Source: a virus | Strand: one strand, 5' to 3' | DNA length: 37,062 bases | Virus record (IMG/VR): IMGVR_UViG_3300029908_000077 | Coordinates: 1 to 37,062 of that record | Shown here: piece after piece, positions 1 through 7,108 of the stretch | Numbering within the stretch: position 1 is the stretch's first letter | Layout of the letters: each line of letters begins with the position of its first letter | Position numbers and translations under genes: made by a program | The notes under the pieces: generated by a model | The model's input: only the letters and a program-made list of their open reading frames with translations | Database searches by the model: none | What the model was told of the DNA's origin: nothing

Positions 1-195
1 GTAATTTAATGCACACCAGAAAGTTAGTTCTTTGTTTGGAGTTGGGTCCATTGCTGTTATTTTAGTTAAAATGTCTTTAATATCGTTGGTTTTTGGAGCA
101 GAGATATCTGTTTTGGCTTTAGTTAATATTTTATTGCCAAAGTCATTTATTAATCGTTGTTCGTTATATTCTCGTAGTAATTCTTTTATTTTCAT
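1..195 (-). CDS. Conserved phage protein, left copy (partial)
   Basis: The first 65 codons read in from the window edge on the minus strand, starting MKIKELLREYNEQRLINDFG. The start ATG lies 2 nt after the stop of the fibre-like gene, so the two are translationally linked. The protein is almost identical (62 of 65 residues) to the partial gene at 36831-37062 in the opposite orientation. It contains a D-P-T-P-N-K-E-L-T-F-W-C-A-L-N-Y segment around residues 50-65 that resembles conserved proteins of other T4-like phages without an assigned function. The extreme N-terminus (basic residue, then E-L-L-R-E) resembles the capsid-targeting peptides of T4 internal proteins. Function unknown; the C-terminal part is outside the window. 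Confidence 0.8.
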   Translation of the reverse strand, partial: MKIKELLREYNEQRLINDFGNKILTKAKTDISAPKTNDIKDILTKITAMDPTPNKELTFWCALNY

Positions 196-197
196 TT

Positions 198-953
198 TTA
201 AATTATGGCAGATTTTTTCCAAACAGTAGTTGCCCCATCATAATTTCCTATGCAAACATAGATAAAACCAGAATCATAGGCAATCATTCCAGCAGAATCT
301 CCGGGAAGACCTATTCCAGTTGGAGTAGCTGATTTTGCAACGGCTGATGTTGGAGCACTTAAAGTAAAATTTAAACCATCGGAACTACCCAAGGTTAATA
401 TATAAGGATTGGTTGTTGTAATTGCAAAATTTGCTGTAGAGCTATTAAAACCAGCAATTCCAATATTACCAGATGTTGTTAATGATCCGCCTACAACAAC
501 ATTTGCAAAATTTAAATATTGCGGAACTGTAGCTGATTCAACTTGTAAAACAAGTTCTGAATATCCAAGTTGTGGGAAATTTGCAATATTAATTGTTTGT
601 GTTACTGGAGTTCCACTTGTAATATTAATATTTGCAACAGCAGTAGATGAAAAATTTAAAGTTGGAACTGAATTAGCTGTTGCTGCCGTAATATTAGATA
701 TTGTTAAAGCAAAATCGAACAACGATAAATTGGAATTTTGCATTCCTCCAAAATTATTAATCGCCGAATTTGATCCGTATAATAATGGAGCACTAACTAT
801 AACTTTATTAAAAAGATCATTTAGTTCTGCAACACATTCTGAAAATGCATTTTGTGTTGCAAGGAAATTTTGTCTAAAGCCAGAACTACTTTGGTTGACG
901 CCCGGAACGGGGTACTGGGTGTTAATTGCGCTGGGATTAATTTGAGAGGCCAT
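198..953 (-). CDS. Fibre-like virion structural protein
   Basis: A 251-aa protein opening MASQINPSAINTQYPVPGVN and continuing with a G-F-R-Q-N-F motif. This N-terminal layout recurs in fibre-like structural proteins of T4-type marine phages. The middle is rich in Ser, Thr, Asn and hydrophobic residues in short beta-strand-like runs. The end (G-M-I-A-Y-D-S-G-F-I-Y-V-C...V-W-K-K) matches the C-terminal signature of many trimeric phage fibres. It has a clear AGGAG ribosome binding site and a GATAAATA late promoter upstream. It lies directly downstream of the large Ig-like protein, which supports a virion role. The function is a family-level inference; exact attachment to baseplate or capsid is not determined. 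Confidence 0.7.
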   Translation of the reverse strand: MASQINPSAINTQYPVPGVNQSSSGFRQNFLATQNAFSECVAELNDLFNKVIVSAPLLYGSNSAINNFGGMQNSNLSLFDFALTISNITAATANSVPTLNFSSTAVANINITSGTPVTQTINIANFPQLGYSELVLQVESATVPQYLNFANVVVGGSLTTSGNIGIAGFNSSTANFAITTTNPYILTLGSSDGLNFTLSAPTSAVAKSATPTGIGLPGDSAGMIAYDSGFIYVCIGNYDGATTVWKKSAII

Positions 954-983
954 TTTGTTTTACTCCTAAAAACTTATTATATA

Positions 984-991
984 TATTTATC
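984..991 (-). promoter_or_regulatory. T4-type late promoter (GATAAATA)
   Basis: GATAAATA on the minus strand, one base different from the T4 late octamer TATAAATA. It abuts the stop codon of the 992-4447 gene and is followed by a leader with AGGAG before the fibre-like gene. The same octamer occurs before other structural genes here, and gp55, the sigma factor that reads such octamers in T4, is encoded at 31615-32493. Confidence 0.65.
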
Positions 992-3900
992 TTATACACC
1001 CACAACAGGATAATTTATAAAGGACGAATCTTTGAATTTAATATAGATAGCTCCATCATCGTCATTTAGAAAAACATCTGATGTATCAAAAAACGAAGAT
1101 ATATCTGAAAAATATGTTGATCCTTGTGTAATAATTACCATACAATTTTCTGTAGTAAGGTCTAAACTCGATTCTGTTTCTAAATCTGTTTCAACTGATA
1201 CTTGATCAAATTCTGTAATTTCTGAAGTCCACCAACCTGCAACTACAGCTACATTTATATTAGCATAAACATTTCCAGATGGTAGTAATCCAAGATTTTG
1301 TAATGGAGTATTAGACCCATCGAAAAGTATAAATGGGCAACCATAAATATTCTGAATTTGTATTTCGCTATCTGGACCAATAACCGATTGAATTCCATTA
1401 ATATTTAAATCATTTATAATAGTAACTACATTGGAAATACTTGTCATATTATAAGGTAAATTAACAGTTACATTTCCAGAAAATTCATAAGTTCTTGGGG
1501 TAAGATTTGGTGTAAATGTTAAGGGAACAGCCGGATTAATAATAAAATTGCTATTAGCATTAATATTTAAACTATAACCATAACCAGCAGAATCGCTTTC
1601 AGTAATAGCAGATGCATTAACAATAGTAAATGTTCCAATTCCAGAATTTGTTACTGTTACTTTTCCGTTATTAATAGTATTTGTCATACCTTCAATAACA
1701 AAAATAGTTCCTATAGGAACGGTATTAGCAAAACCATTTCCACTTAAAATGGAATATATAGCATTTGTTCCAGATGTAGTAACTCCAGAAATTTGCACAG
1801 TAATATTTTGTGCTGACAAGGTGACTAATGGACAAGAGTCCCAGTTTTGTGAATATCCTGTATTCCAAACCAACCTATCGGTTACAGCATCAATAGTATT
1901 AAGGTTTGGACCAATATTATTGTAATACTGTTGAAGATAAAACATTATTTTCTTTCCTGTTCCGGGTTTTACATATAATAATGGAATTACAGGAACAAAA
2001 CCCAAAATTTCACCATTTGGTTGAATGTCTCTCATCCATGATGGAAGAAAATTATAATCAAAACCATTTAAATGAGTATTTAATTGAGTTATCATATTTG
2101 GGAGAGTGGCTGGAAATGCCTCTTTTGGCCCAGTTGGAGTATTATATGTTATGCTTCCCTGAAAGGTTTCATAATTTTTATTTGTAAATTCATCCAAAGG
2201 AACAACATAAATTACTTCATATCCCTCTGAAGTGCTTTGTGCCCATTGAAGGTAATTAAATGTATATTTTTTATTATGAAAATATTTAGAAATAGATTCT
2301 TGCACCGTGCTTGATAGTTCTGGTGAAATTCCATATGCTAACAACATTCTTACATGGGGAGCAATACCAAAATAAAAATCTGCTTGTCTAAATATATCAT
2401 CATTTGAAACTATAGATTCATTTAAAATTGGTTTAAAAAGAGTTTGCATATCAGTATTATCCAATAAAAATTCCAAACTCAAATTTGTTTTTGGTGCATC
2501 CGAAACATTATTGTTTATGTTTGTTTGAAGATTCAATGAAAATGTTTTATCTATTTGAATAAGAGTTTGAAAATCTTGATATACAACATTGTCACCTATT
2601 AAATCAGTTTCAATATGTTCAACATTGCTATTTTGCCCAATAGACGCGGTTACTGTAAATTCATATGTTGTATCAAATACTGTTTGATTTTTATCTAATA
2701 TAGTATCATGATCTAATGTAAAATACTGAGAACTTGGAATTCCAACGATCAATCCATTTGATAATAAATTACATCCAGCCGGAATTGATCCAGAGGACAA
2801 GCTATAATTTATAGGATTTGTTGGTGAAATAAATGATTTTGCTAAAATAGTTACCGACGGAATAGTTTGATAATTATTGCCAGTTTCATTTACTACCACT
2901 CCACTTATTGTTCCATTAAAAATATATGGTGTAGCAATTGCTGAATTTGATTCACCGGCTGATCCAAAACCACATGTTGCGGTATCATAAAAATTGCCTT
3001 GTTTAATAATATTTACTGTATCGACACCAAAATTCAAACTAAAAATAGCATTTAATGCATTAGCATTTCCAGATTCATTTGTCCATATAGCAGTAAAACT
3101 ATTTGGTAATTTTGTATATTGTTGAATAACTGTTTGATCAATAGTTATTTCAGTTATTGTTCCTGTGGGACTCACATTTGCAACAATAATGTTTGCATCA
3201 TTAATATTTATTCCTCCGGGAACGGTAAACACAGACCCAATGGAAAATGCATTGCCTCCATTTAATATATTTGCACTAACAAGTTTTAAAGAACAATTTG
3301 CTGTTGCTGGCACAATAGCTGGTGTTGAAAATGGTTCTATGATTGATGCAGCAACATTCAATGAGCTTGGAATTCCCGGATATAAATTTCCAATTACATA
3401 TGGACTATTCCATATAATACTATTATCTGTGGGATTATCTATTGTTAATGTGCAAAAAGCTAATGTTTGATAATTTAAATTTGCAAAGACATTTGCACTT
3501 TTATATACAAGAACTTGAAATTCATATGGTGTTGGAAGACTTAAATCTCGATTAATGTAGCCAGATAACCAACCTGTCGTTGGATTTATAGTTACATTAC
3601 CGGGAAGAACATCGCCGTTAATTAAAACATAACCAAGTGTGTTATCTTCAAAATCTTCTGTTTTAAACTGATAAAGAATACTATCACCATCAATCAATCC
3701 CAAATCTAGATTTGCAAAAGCACTGGAACAGGTTGTATTATCAAATGTTGCATCTAAAAATATTGGATCATGATATACCGGCAATGAAACATTACAATTT
3801 CCAGTATTATATAAATCCTGTCTCTCAACTGTTAAATAATAATCCGAAGTATTATATGAATCATATTGAATTGCAAAGGAGTATGTTCTTGTATTTGCAC

Positions 3901-4447
3901 TTAGTGCAAGGTCTGGACCTCCTGATTCCGCGTTTGGTTGATTTAATGGAGAATTATATAAAACTGCTGGACTAATATAACCAGTAATTTCACCAGTATT
4001 AGAATTCAAACTTAATTGATATGGGATTTCTCCAGAAACAATTTGTATATTTGTAGGCCAATTTGGTGTAGCTGTTAATGGAGCCACAGAAGTATACATC
4101 CAATTTCCATCTGGAAAAATTCCCAAATTTGCATTTGGAAATAGATATACTGGTTCATTATCTAGAACAACCAAAGAAAATGCACGATCACTAATATTAC
4201 CAAGCGAATCAAATGCTCGAATAGTAAAAGTAAACGTGCCAGTTACACAATCAGTTGATGTCGCTCCCCAAATTGAAGGATATGGTAATTGTTCTTGATT
4301 TTGTGGACCAGTTAAAGTTAAACCCAATGGAAGAGTTCCTGCAATTACTTGAAAAGTTTCGGCATTGGAACACGATAAGGCAAACTGAAATGGTTCACCT
4401 TTTGTAACATTAGACAAAAATCCGGCGGCAGTATTCCATATAATCAT
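992..4447 (-). CDS. Large virion protein with putative Ig (He_PIG-like) domains
   Basis: A 1151-aa protein with several copies of the putative-Ig signature G-x-(L/I)-P-x-G-L-x-L...G-x-I-x-G. Examples are G-T-L-P-L-G-L-T-L near residue 38, G-E-I-P-Y-Q-L-S-L near 138, G-D-V-L-P-G-N-V-T-I near 279 and G-S-I-P-A-G-C-N-L-L near 552. Such domains decorate phage tails, fibres and capsids and often bind glycans. The region after about residue 650 lacks the signature and may be an attachment or fibre section. No signal peptide is evident. The ATG lies only 5 nt after a GATAAATA late promoter box and no Shine-Dalgarno is visible, so the mRNA may be leaderless. A structural role is inferred from composition, size and late promoter. 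Confidence 0.75.
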   Translation of the reverse strand: MIIWNTAAGFLSNVTKGEPFQFALSCSNAETFQVIAGTLPLGLTLTGPQNQEQLPYPSIWGATSTDCVTGTFTFTIRAFDSLGNISDRAFSLVVLDNEPVYLFPNANLGIFPDGNWMYTSVAPLTATPNWPTNIQIVSGEIPYQLSLNSNTGEITGYISPAVLYNSPLNQPNAESGGPDLALSANTRTYSFAIQYDSYNTSDYYLTVERQDLYNTGNCNVSLPVYHDPIFLDATFDNTTCSSAFANLDLGLIDGDSILYQFKTEDFEDNTLGYVLINGDVLPGNVTINPTTGWLSGYINRDLSLPTPYEFQVLVYKSANVFANLNYQTLAFCTLTIDNPTDNSIIWNSPYVIGNLYPGIPSSLNVAASIIEPFSTPAIVPATANCSLKLVSANILNGGNAFSIGSVFTVPGGININDANIIVANVSPTGTITEITIDQTVIQQYTKLPNSFTAIWTNESGNANALNAIFSLNFGVDTVNIIKQGNFYDTATCGFGSAGESNSAIATPYIFNGTISGVVVNETGNNYQTIPSVTILAKSFISPTNPINYSLSSGSIPAGCNLLSNGLIVGIPSSQYFTLDHDTILDKNQTVFDTTYEFTVTASIGQNSNVEHIETDLIGDNVVYQDFQTLIQIDKTFSLNLQTNINNNVSDAPKTNLSLEFLLDNTDMQTLFKPILNESIVSNDDIFRQADFYFGIAPHVRMLLAYGISPELSSTVQESISKYFHNKKYTFNYLQWAQSTSEGYEVIYVVPLDEFTNKNYETFQGSITYNTPTGPKEAFPATLPNMITQLNTHLNGFDYNFLPSWMRDIQPNGEILGFVPVIPLLYVKPGTGKKIMFYLQQYYNNIGPNLNTIDAVTDRLVWNTGYSQNWDSCPLVTLSAQNITVQISGVTTSGTNAIYSILSGNGFANTVPIGTIFVIEGMTNTINNGKVTVTNSGIGTFTIVNASAITESDSAGYGYSLNINANSNFIINPAVPLTFTPNLTPRTYEFSGNVTVNLPYNMTSISNVVTIINDLNINGIQSVIGPDSEIQIQNIYGCPFILFDGSNTPLQNLGLLPSGNVYANINVAVVAGWWTSEITEFDQVSVETDLETESSLDLTTENCMVIITQGSTYFSDISSFFDTSDVFLNDDDGAIYIKFKDSSFINYPVVGV

Positions 4448-4452
4448 GTATG

Positions 4453-4460
4453 TATTTATC
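4453..4460 (-). promoter_or_regulatory. Late promoter directly abutting the start codon
   Basis: GATAAATA on the minus strand, followed by CATAC and then the ATG of the Ig-like protein gene. With a normal -10 to start-site distance, transcription would begin at or next to the ATG, leaving no 5' leader. An identical geometry occurs at 17047-17054. Confidence 0.65.
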
Positions 4461-4465
4461 TAATA

Positions 4466-4678
4466 TCATGATTCAAACTTTTCCAATGTATCCTTTTCAA
4501 TTTTATACCAAGCGTTTTTCCACGCCTCTTCTTCAGTATCACTATTTTTACCAAGACGAGTATAAGAAAATGCATTAGGATGATAAAAATAAATATAATA
4601 GTAATAACCACAATCTAGATAATTTAACCAACATATTGCACGTGGATATACATTTAAAACCATTTCTTTATAATTCAT
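4466..4678 (-). CDS. KLES-family small protein A1
   Basis: A 70-aa protein, last of the left array. The N-terminal block is M-N-Y-K-E-M-V-L-N-V-Y-P-R-A. The core is unusually tyrosine-rich (C-G-Y-Y-Y-Y-I-Y-F-Y). The C-terminal block is T-E-E-E-A-W-K-N-A-W and ends T-L-E-K-F-E-S. The start overlaps the A2 stop as ATGA. The stop TGA is itself part of an ATGA whose continuation does not code a family member and runs into the late promoter of the Ig-like gene, so the array looks cut off here. Function unknown. Confidence 0.8.
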   Translation of the reverse strand: MNYKEMVLNVYPRAICWLNYLDCGYYYYIYFYHPNAFSYTRLGKNSDTEEEAWKNAWYKIEKDTLEKFES

Positions 4679-4887
4679 GATTCCAGTTTCAATAACATTA
4701 ATCTTTGAATTCTATTCCATGCTTCTTCCCAAGCAGCATCCTCGGTTTTTTGATATCTTGACAAATATACATATTGCCTAGAATCATACCAATATTGAAT
4801 ATAAAATTTTGGATGAACACCTTTAGCATTCATGATCCAAACATGTGCATTTTCATAAACATTTAAAACTTTTTCTTTATATGTCAT
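4675..4887 (-). CDS. KLES-family small protein A2
   Basis: A 70-aa protein. The start at 4887 is preferred over an in-frame ATG 18 codons upstream because it forms the ATGA overlap with A3 and opens with the family block M-T-Y-K-E-K-V-L-N-V-Y. The usual Y-P is Y-E here. The core is aromatic (Y-I-Q-Y-W-Y), followed by T-E-D-A-A-W-E-E-A-W and the end L-L-K-L-E-S. No known domain recognised. Confidence 0.8.
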   Translation of the reverse strand: MTYKEKVLNVYENAHVWIMNAKGVHPKFYIQYWYDSRQYVYLSRYQKTEDAAWEEAWNRIQRLMLLKLES

Positions 4888-5084
4888 GTTTCTAATTTCC
4901 TTACCATGTCTTTTTGAATTTGTTTCCATGCTCTTGCCCATGCTTTCGTTGGAGTAAATTCTTGTTGACTGATAAATAATATTTTTCCAGTATAAAGATC
5001 ACATGCAATTATTGCATATCGTGGTCCCTCAACCCAAACATATGCAGTTGGGTATATTTGTAAAACATACTTTCTAGATGTCAT
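4884..5084 (-). CDS. KLES-family small protein A3
   Basis: A 66-aa protein with N-block M-T-S-R-K-Y-V-L-Q-I-Y-P-T-A and C-block K-A-W-A-R-A-W-K-Q-I-Q-K-D-M-V-R-K-L-E-T. The final Ser is replaced by Thr (ACA), which keeps the ATGA overlap with A2 because the codon still ends in A before TGA. Upstream it overlaps the A4 stop in the same way. Function unknown. Confidence 0.8.
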   Translation of the reverse strand: MTSRKYVLQIYPTAYVWVEGPRYAIIACDLYTGKILFISQQEFTPTKAWARAWKQIQKDMVRKLET

Positions 5085-5272
5085 TGCTCTAACTTTCTTA
5101 ACACATCTTGCTGAATATTATACCATGCATCATCCCACGCAAGAACAGAGGTTCCGCCATTTCCAAGTATAAATATACGACCATCACCTACAAATACTCC
5201 ATATGTTCCATCATATCGAATAAAACAATGTGACATAGGATATATTTTTCTAATATGTTGTTTTGGTGTCAT
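5081..5272 (-). CDS. KLES-family small protein A4
   Basis: A 63-aa protein, one of the shortest members. The core has Gly-rich turns (G-T-Y-G-V-F-V-G-D-G) and the protein ends V-L-R-K-L-E-Q. Unlike most members it does not follow another family gene: it starts 20 nt after the IF-1 stop with its own GGAAAA ribosome binding site. It should therefore be cotranscribed with IF-1 from the promoter at 5532-5560. Function unknown. Confidence 0.8.
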   Translation of the reverse strand: MTPKQHIRKIYPMSHCFIRYDGTYGVFVGDGRIFILGNGGTSVLAWDDAWYNIQQDVLRKLEQ

Positions 5273-5292
5273 TTTGGTTTTCCAATAATATA

Positions 5293-5508
5293 TTAATACC
5301 GATAAACTATTCTACCCAATTCAAGTGAATACGGGGAAAGTTCAATAGCTACCTCATCTCCCGGCTCAATTCTAATATTATTCTTCCTAAGTCTTCCTCC
5401 GAGATATACTGAGATTTCTTGTCCTCCCGGAATTTCTACTAACCATGTTGTATTTGGTAAAGTTTTCAAAACTTTACCACGAATTTGAACCTGATCATTT
5501 TTAGCCAA
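5293..5508 (-). CDS. infA: Translation initiation factor IF-1 (phage-encoded)
   Basis: A 71-aa protein, the usual length of bacterial IF-1. It follows the IF-1 pattern along its whole length: M-A-K-N-D at the N-terminus, then G-K-V-L-K-T-L-P-N-T, a central G-G-R-L-R-K-N-N-I-R-I, then P-G-D-E-V-A-I-E-L-S-P-Y-S-L-E-L-G-R-I-V-Y-R-Y. This is a single OB-fold (S1-like) that binds the ribosomal A site of the 30S subunit during initiation. The start codon is TTG, which gives the standard N-terminus, with AAGGAG about 10 nt upstream; no in-frame ATG is available. It sits inside the left array, behind a perfect consensus sigma70 promoter. Presumably it supplements or replaces host IF-1 during infection; that role is inference. 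Confidence 0.93.
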   Translation of the reverse strand: MAKNDQVQIRGKVLKTLPNTTWLVEIPGGQEISVYLGGRLRKNNIRIEPGDEVAIELSPYSLELGRIVYRY

Positions 5509-5531
5509 AATTTATATTTCTCCTTATTTAC

Positions 5532-5560
5532 ATTATATCTATTTTATTTGTTTTTGTCAA
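5532..5560 (-). promoter_or_regulatory. Consensus sigma70 promoter for IF-1
   Basis: On the minus strand, TTGACA (5560-5555), a 17-bp spacer and TATAAT (5537-5532): an exact match to the sigma70 consensus. The -35 box overlaps the stop codon of A5. Transcription would start near 5525 and give a short leader carrying AAGGAG before the TTG start of IF-1. Confidence 0.8.
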
Positions 5561-5790
5561 ATACCTTTTAATTTATCCATAATATCTTTATTTATTATTG
5601 CCAATGCCCATTGCCAAGCAGCATCTTCATTTATATAAGTTACTGTTAATGGCATATTATTGTCACTTACTAATATCCACCAACGAGGCATTTTATTTGA
5701 AGGACTGCAATCACGAACACATTTTGCATTTGGATACAATTTCAAAACCTGTTCTTTATCTGACATCGGTAGTTCATCAAAATAAGACAT
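5557..5790 (-). CDS. KLES-family small protein A5
   Basis: A 77-aa protein if started at 5790, where TAATG joins it to A6. An internal ATG at 5766 would give a 69-aa form beginning M-S-D-K-E-Q-V-L-K-L-Y-P-N-A-K-C, closer to family length, but with a weaker ribosome binding site. The C-terminus is degenerate (I-M-D-K-L-K-G-I instead of M-L-R-K-L-E-S). This fits with the next gene, IF-1, having its own promoter and ribosome binding site. The stop codon lies within the IF-1 promoter -35 box. Confidence 0.75.
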   Translation of the reverse strand: MSYFDELPMSDKEQVLKLYPNAKCVRDCSPSNKMPRWWILVSDNNMPLTVTYINEDAAWQWALAIINKDIMDKLKGI

Positions 5791-5993
5791 TATGACTCCA
5801 ATTTCTCCAGCATTAATTCTCTTAAATAAATAGATGCACTTCTCCATGCAATTGTGCTCGAATATTCACTATACCCCAATATTTTATTTGTTAAATTATT
5901 TTGAAATACACAATATAGTTTTCCATTATTTAACTCAGTGACATCACATATTGCTTCTGGGTAACAAGATAAAACGAATTTTTTATTAGTCAT
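5790..5993 (-). CDS. KLES-family small protein A6
   Basis: A 67-aa protein with N-block M-T-N-K-K-F-V-L-S-C-Y-P-E-A-I-C and end M-L-E-K-L-E-S. The start at 5993 has an AAGGG-type ribosome binding site. An in-frame reading extends further upstream, but that DNA codes the DUF4116-like gene in another frame. The tryptophan block is A-W-R-S-A-S, with the second Trp missing. It joins A5 through TAATG. Function unknown. Confidence 0.8.
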   Translation of the reverse strand: MTNKKFVLSCYPEAICDVTELNNGKLYCVFQNNLTNKILGYSEYSSTIAWRSASIYLRELMLEKLES

Positions 5994-6003
5994 AATATTC
6001 CCT

Positions 6004-6177
6004 TCAAGACAATAATTTGGCCAACATTTGAACCGATATTGTTGGGTTTTCAATATATTTAATGGCCTGACCATCTTCATTAACCGCAGCCAATTGCACA
6101 GATTCACTTGGGTTTTGAATAAATCGAATGAAATAACCATTTTTATTAACGGCAATCAATTGTTCTTTTTCTGTCAT
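6004..6177 (-). CDS. Small DUF4116-like repeat protein
   Basis: A 57-aa gene between A7 and A6. It starts within the A7 stop (TAATG) and ends with TGA 10 nt before the A6 start. It contains two copies of a short repeat of type Q-L-(I/A)-A-V-N-x-(N/D)-G-x-x-I-(R/K)-(F/Y)-I-(Q/E)-N-P, near residues 6-23 and 28-45, with a partial third copy near 49. This pattern resembles the DUF4116-type repeats (helical, often in phage and intracellular-bacterial proteins), usually present in longer arrays. It is unrelated to the KLES family but uses the same coupling signals. Function unknown. Confidence 0.7.
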   Translation of the reverse strand: MTEKEQLIAVNKNGYFIRFIQNPSESVQLAAVNEDGQAIKYIENPTISVQMLAKLLS

Positions 6178-6386
6178 TATTTTTCCAAAACTCGCAACAT
6201 TTCTTTTTCAAGAATATTAGATGCTTGTATCCATGCATTATTTTCTGATTCCATATCATATCCAAGTAATTTTGGAATTTTTGAATTAATATCATCATAA
6301 ATCAGAAAATATGCTCCCCTTGGATAAGTAATTTTTTTACATATTGCCATTGGATATGAACTTATTACTACATCTCGTTTTATCAT
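6177..6386 (-). CDS. KLES-family small protein A7
   Basis: A 69-aa protein with N-block M-I-K-R-D-V-V-I-S-S-Y-P-M-A-I-C. The core includes L-L-G-Y-D-M-E-S-E-N-N-A-W, and the end is M-L-R-V-L-E-K. The start overlaps the A8 stop as ATGA and the stop overlaps the DUF4116-like gene as TAATG. Function unknown. Confidence 0.8.
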   Translation of the reverse strand: MIKRDVVISSYPMAICKKITYPRGAYFLIYDDINSKIPKLLGYDMESENNAWIQASNILEKEMLRVLEK

Positions 6387-6640
6387 TGTTCCAATTTCTC
6401 CAACATTAGTTTTTCAATATTATTCCATGCATTTTTCCAAGCATTGTTTTCATCGGGAGCAACACCAAGCAACTTATGAATTATTGCATATTCATTGTTT
6501 ACTCTAAAATTATATTCTATATATGTTCTTTTTTCAATTGTGTAAATTCTGAATTCAAATTCCGATGGATATAATCTACGTTTATTCATATCACATCTGG
6601 CATCTGGATAAATATTTATTACTTTTTCTTTAAAATCCAC
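6383..6640 (-). CDS. KLES-family small protein A8 (GTG start)
   Basis: An 85-aa member, one of the longest. It begins at GTG (6640) with the family block M-D-F-K-E-K-V-I-N-I-Y-P-D-A-R-C. The core has a charged stretch and then L-L-G-V-A-P-D-E-N-N-A-W-K-N-A-W. It ends M-L-E-K-L-E-Q with ATGA coupling to A7. The start lies 22 nt inside A9, whose stop has been lost at the normal junction position. Confidence 0.78.
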   Translation of the reverse strand: MDFKEKVINIYPDARCDMNKRRLYPSEFEFRIYTIEKRTYIEYNFRVNNEYAIIHKLLGVAPDENNAWKNAWNNIEKLMLEKLEQ

Positions 6641-6879
6641 TGAGACTCCAATCTCGAAAGCATTTTATGTCGGAAGGTTTCAGCAACGGTAAACCATGCA
6701 TCTTTTATTGATATAACGCTATAACCAACCAAATATTGTCGATCCTGTGCATCCACTGCATACACTACATATAATGGATTTCCTTTATCATACATTGGAC
6801 CTATTGGTAAATCAGTATTATCAAGAGTTCTACATGTTGCAGACGGAATTATTGATTGCACAAATTTTTTATCTGTCAT
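6619..6879 (-). CDS. KLES-family small protein A9 (C-terminally extended)
   Basis: An 86-aa protein with N-block M-T-D-K-K-F-V-Q-S-I-I-P-S-A-T-C. It reaches the family end M-L-S-R-L-E-S, where a stop would be expected, but the next codon is CAG. Translation continues seven more residues (Q-W-I-L-K-K-K) to TAA, overlapping the A8 start region. The family's usual tandem Trp block is degenerate (D-A-W-F-T-V-A). Only one Trp of the pair remains. Function unknown. Confidence 0.78.
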   Translation of the reverse strand: MTDKKFVQSIIPSATCRTLDNTDLPIGPMYDKGNPLYVVYAVDAQDRQYLVGYSVISIKDAWFTVAETFRHKMLSRLESQWILKKK

Positions 6880-7103
6880 TATGACTCCAATTTCTCCAAC
6901 ATATTTATTTGAATATTATTCCATGCATCTTTCCAAGCATTATTTTCAGTATCACTACATCCAAGCAATGCATAATAATTCGTTGTATCTCTATAGATAG
7001 AAATTTCTGCATTCCATATTCTAAATTCTGTTAACCGATAAGACTCAAATACTTTACAATAAGCATCTGGATAAATTATCAATACCTTTTCTTTATAATT
7101 CAT
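6879..7103 (-). CDS. KLES-family small protein A10
   Basis: A 74-aa protein close to the family consensus: M-N-Y-K-E-K-V-L-I-I-Y-P-D-A-Y-C, then L-L-G-C-S-D-T-E-N-N-A-W-K-D-A-W-N-N-I, ending M-L-E-K-L-E-S. The stop joins A9 as TAATG. The start is 5 nt after the premature stop of A11. Function unknown. Confidence 0.82.
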   Translation of the reverse strand: MNYKEKVLIIYPDAYCKVFESYRLTEFRIWNAEISIYRDTTNYYALLGCSDTENNAWKDAWNNIQINMLEKLES

Positions 7104-7108
7104 TATGA

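Noticed and set aside
409-945. Plus-strand reading frame of 178 codons opposite the fibre-like gene
   Set aside because: Antisense shadow of a repetitive structural gene with no ribosome binding site and no recognisable protein features.
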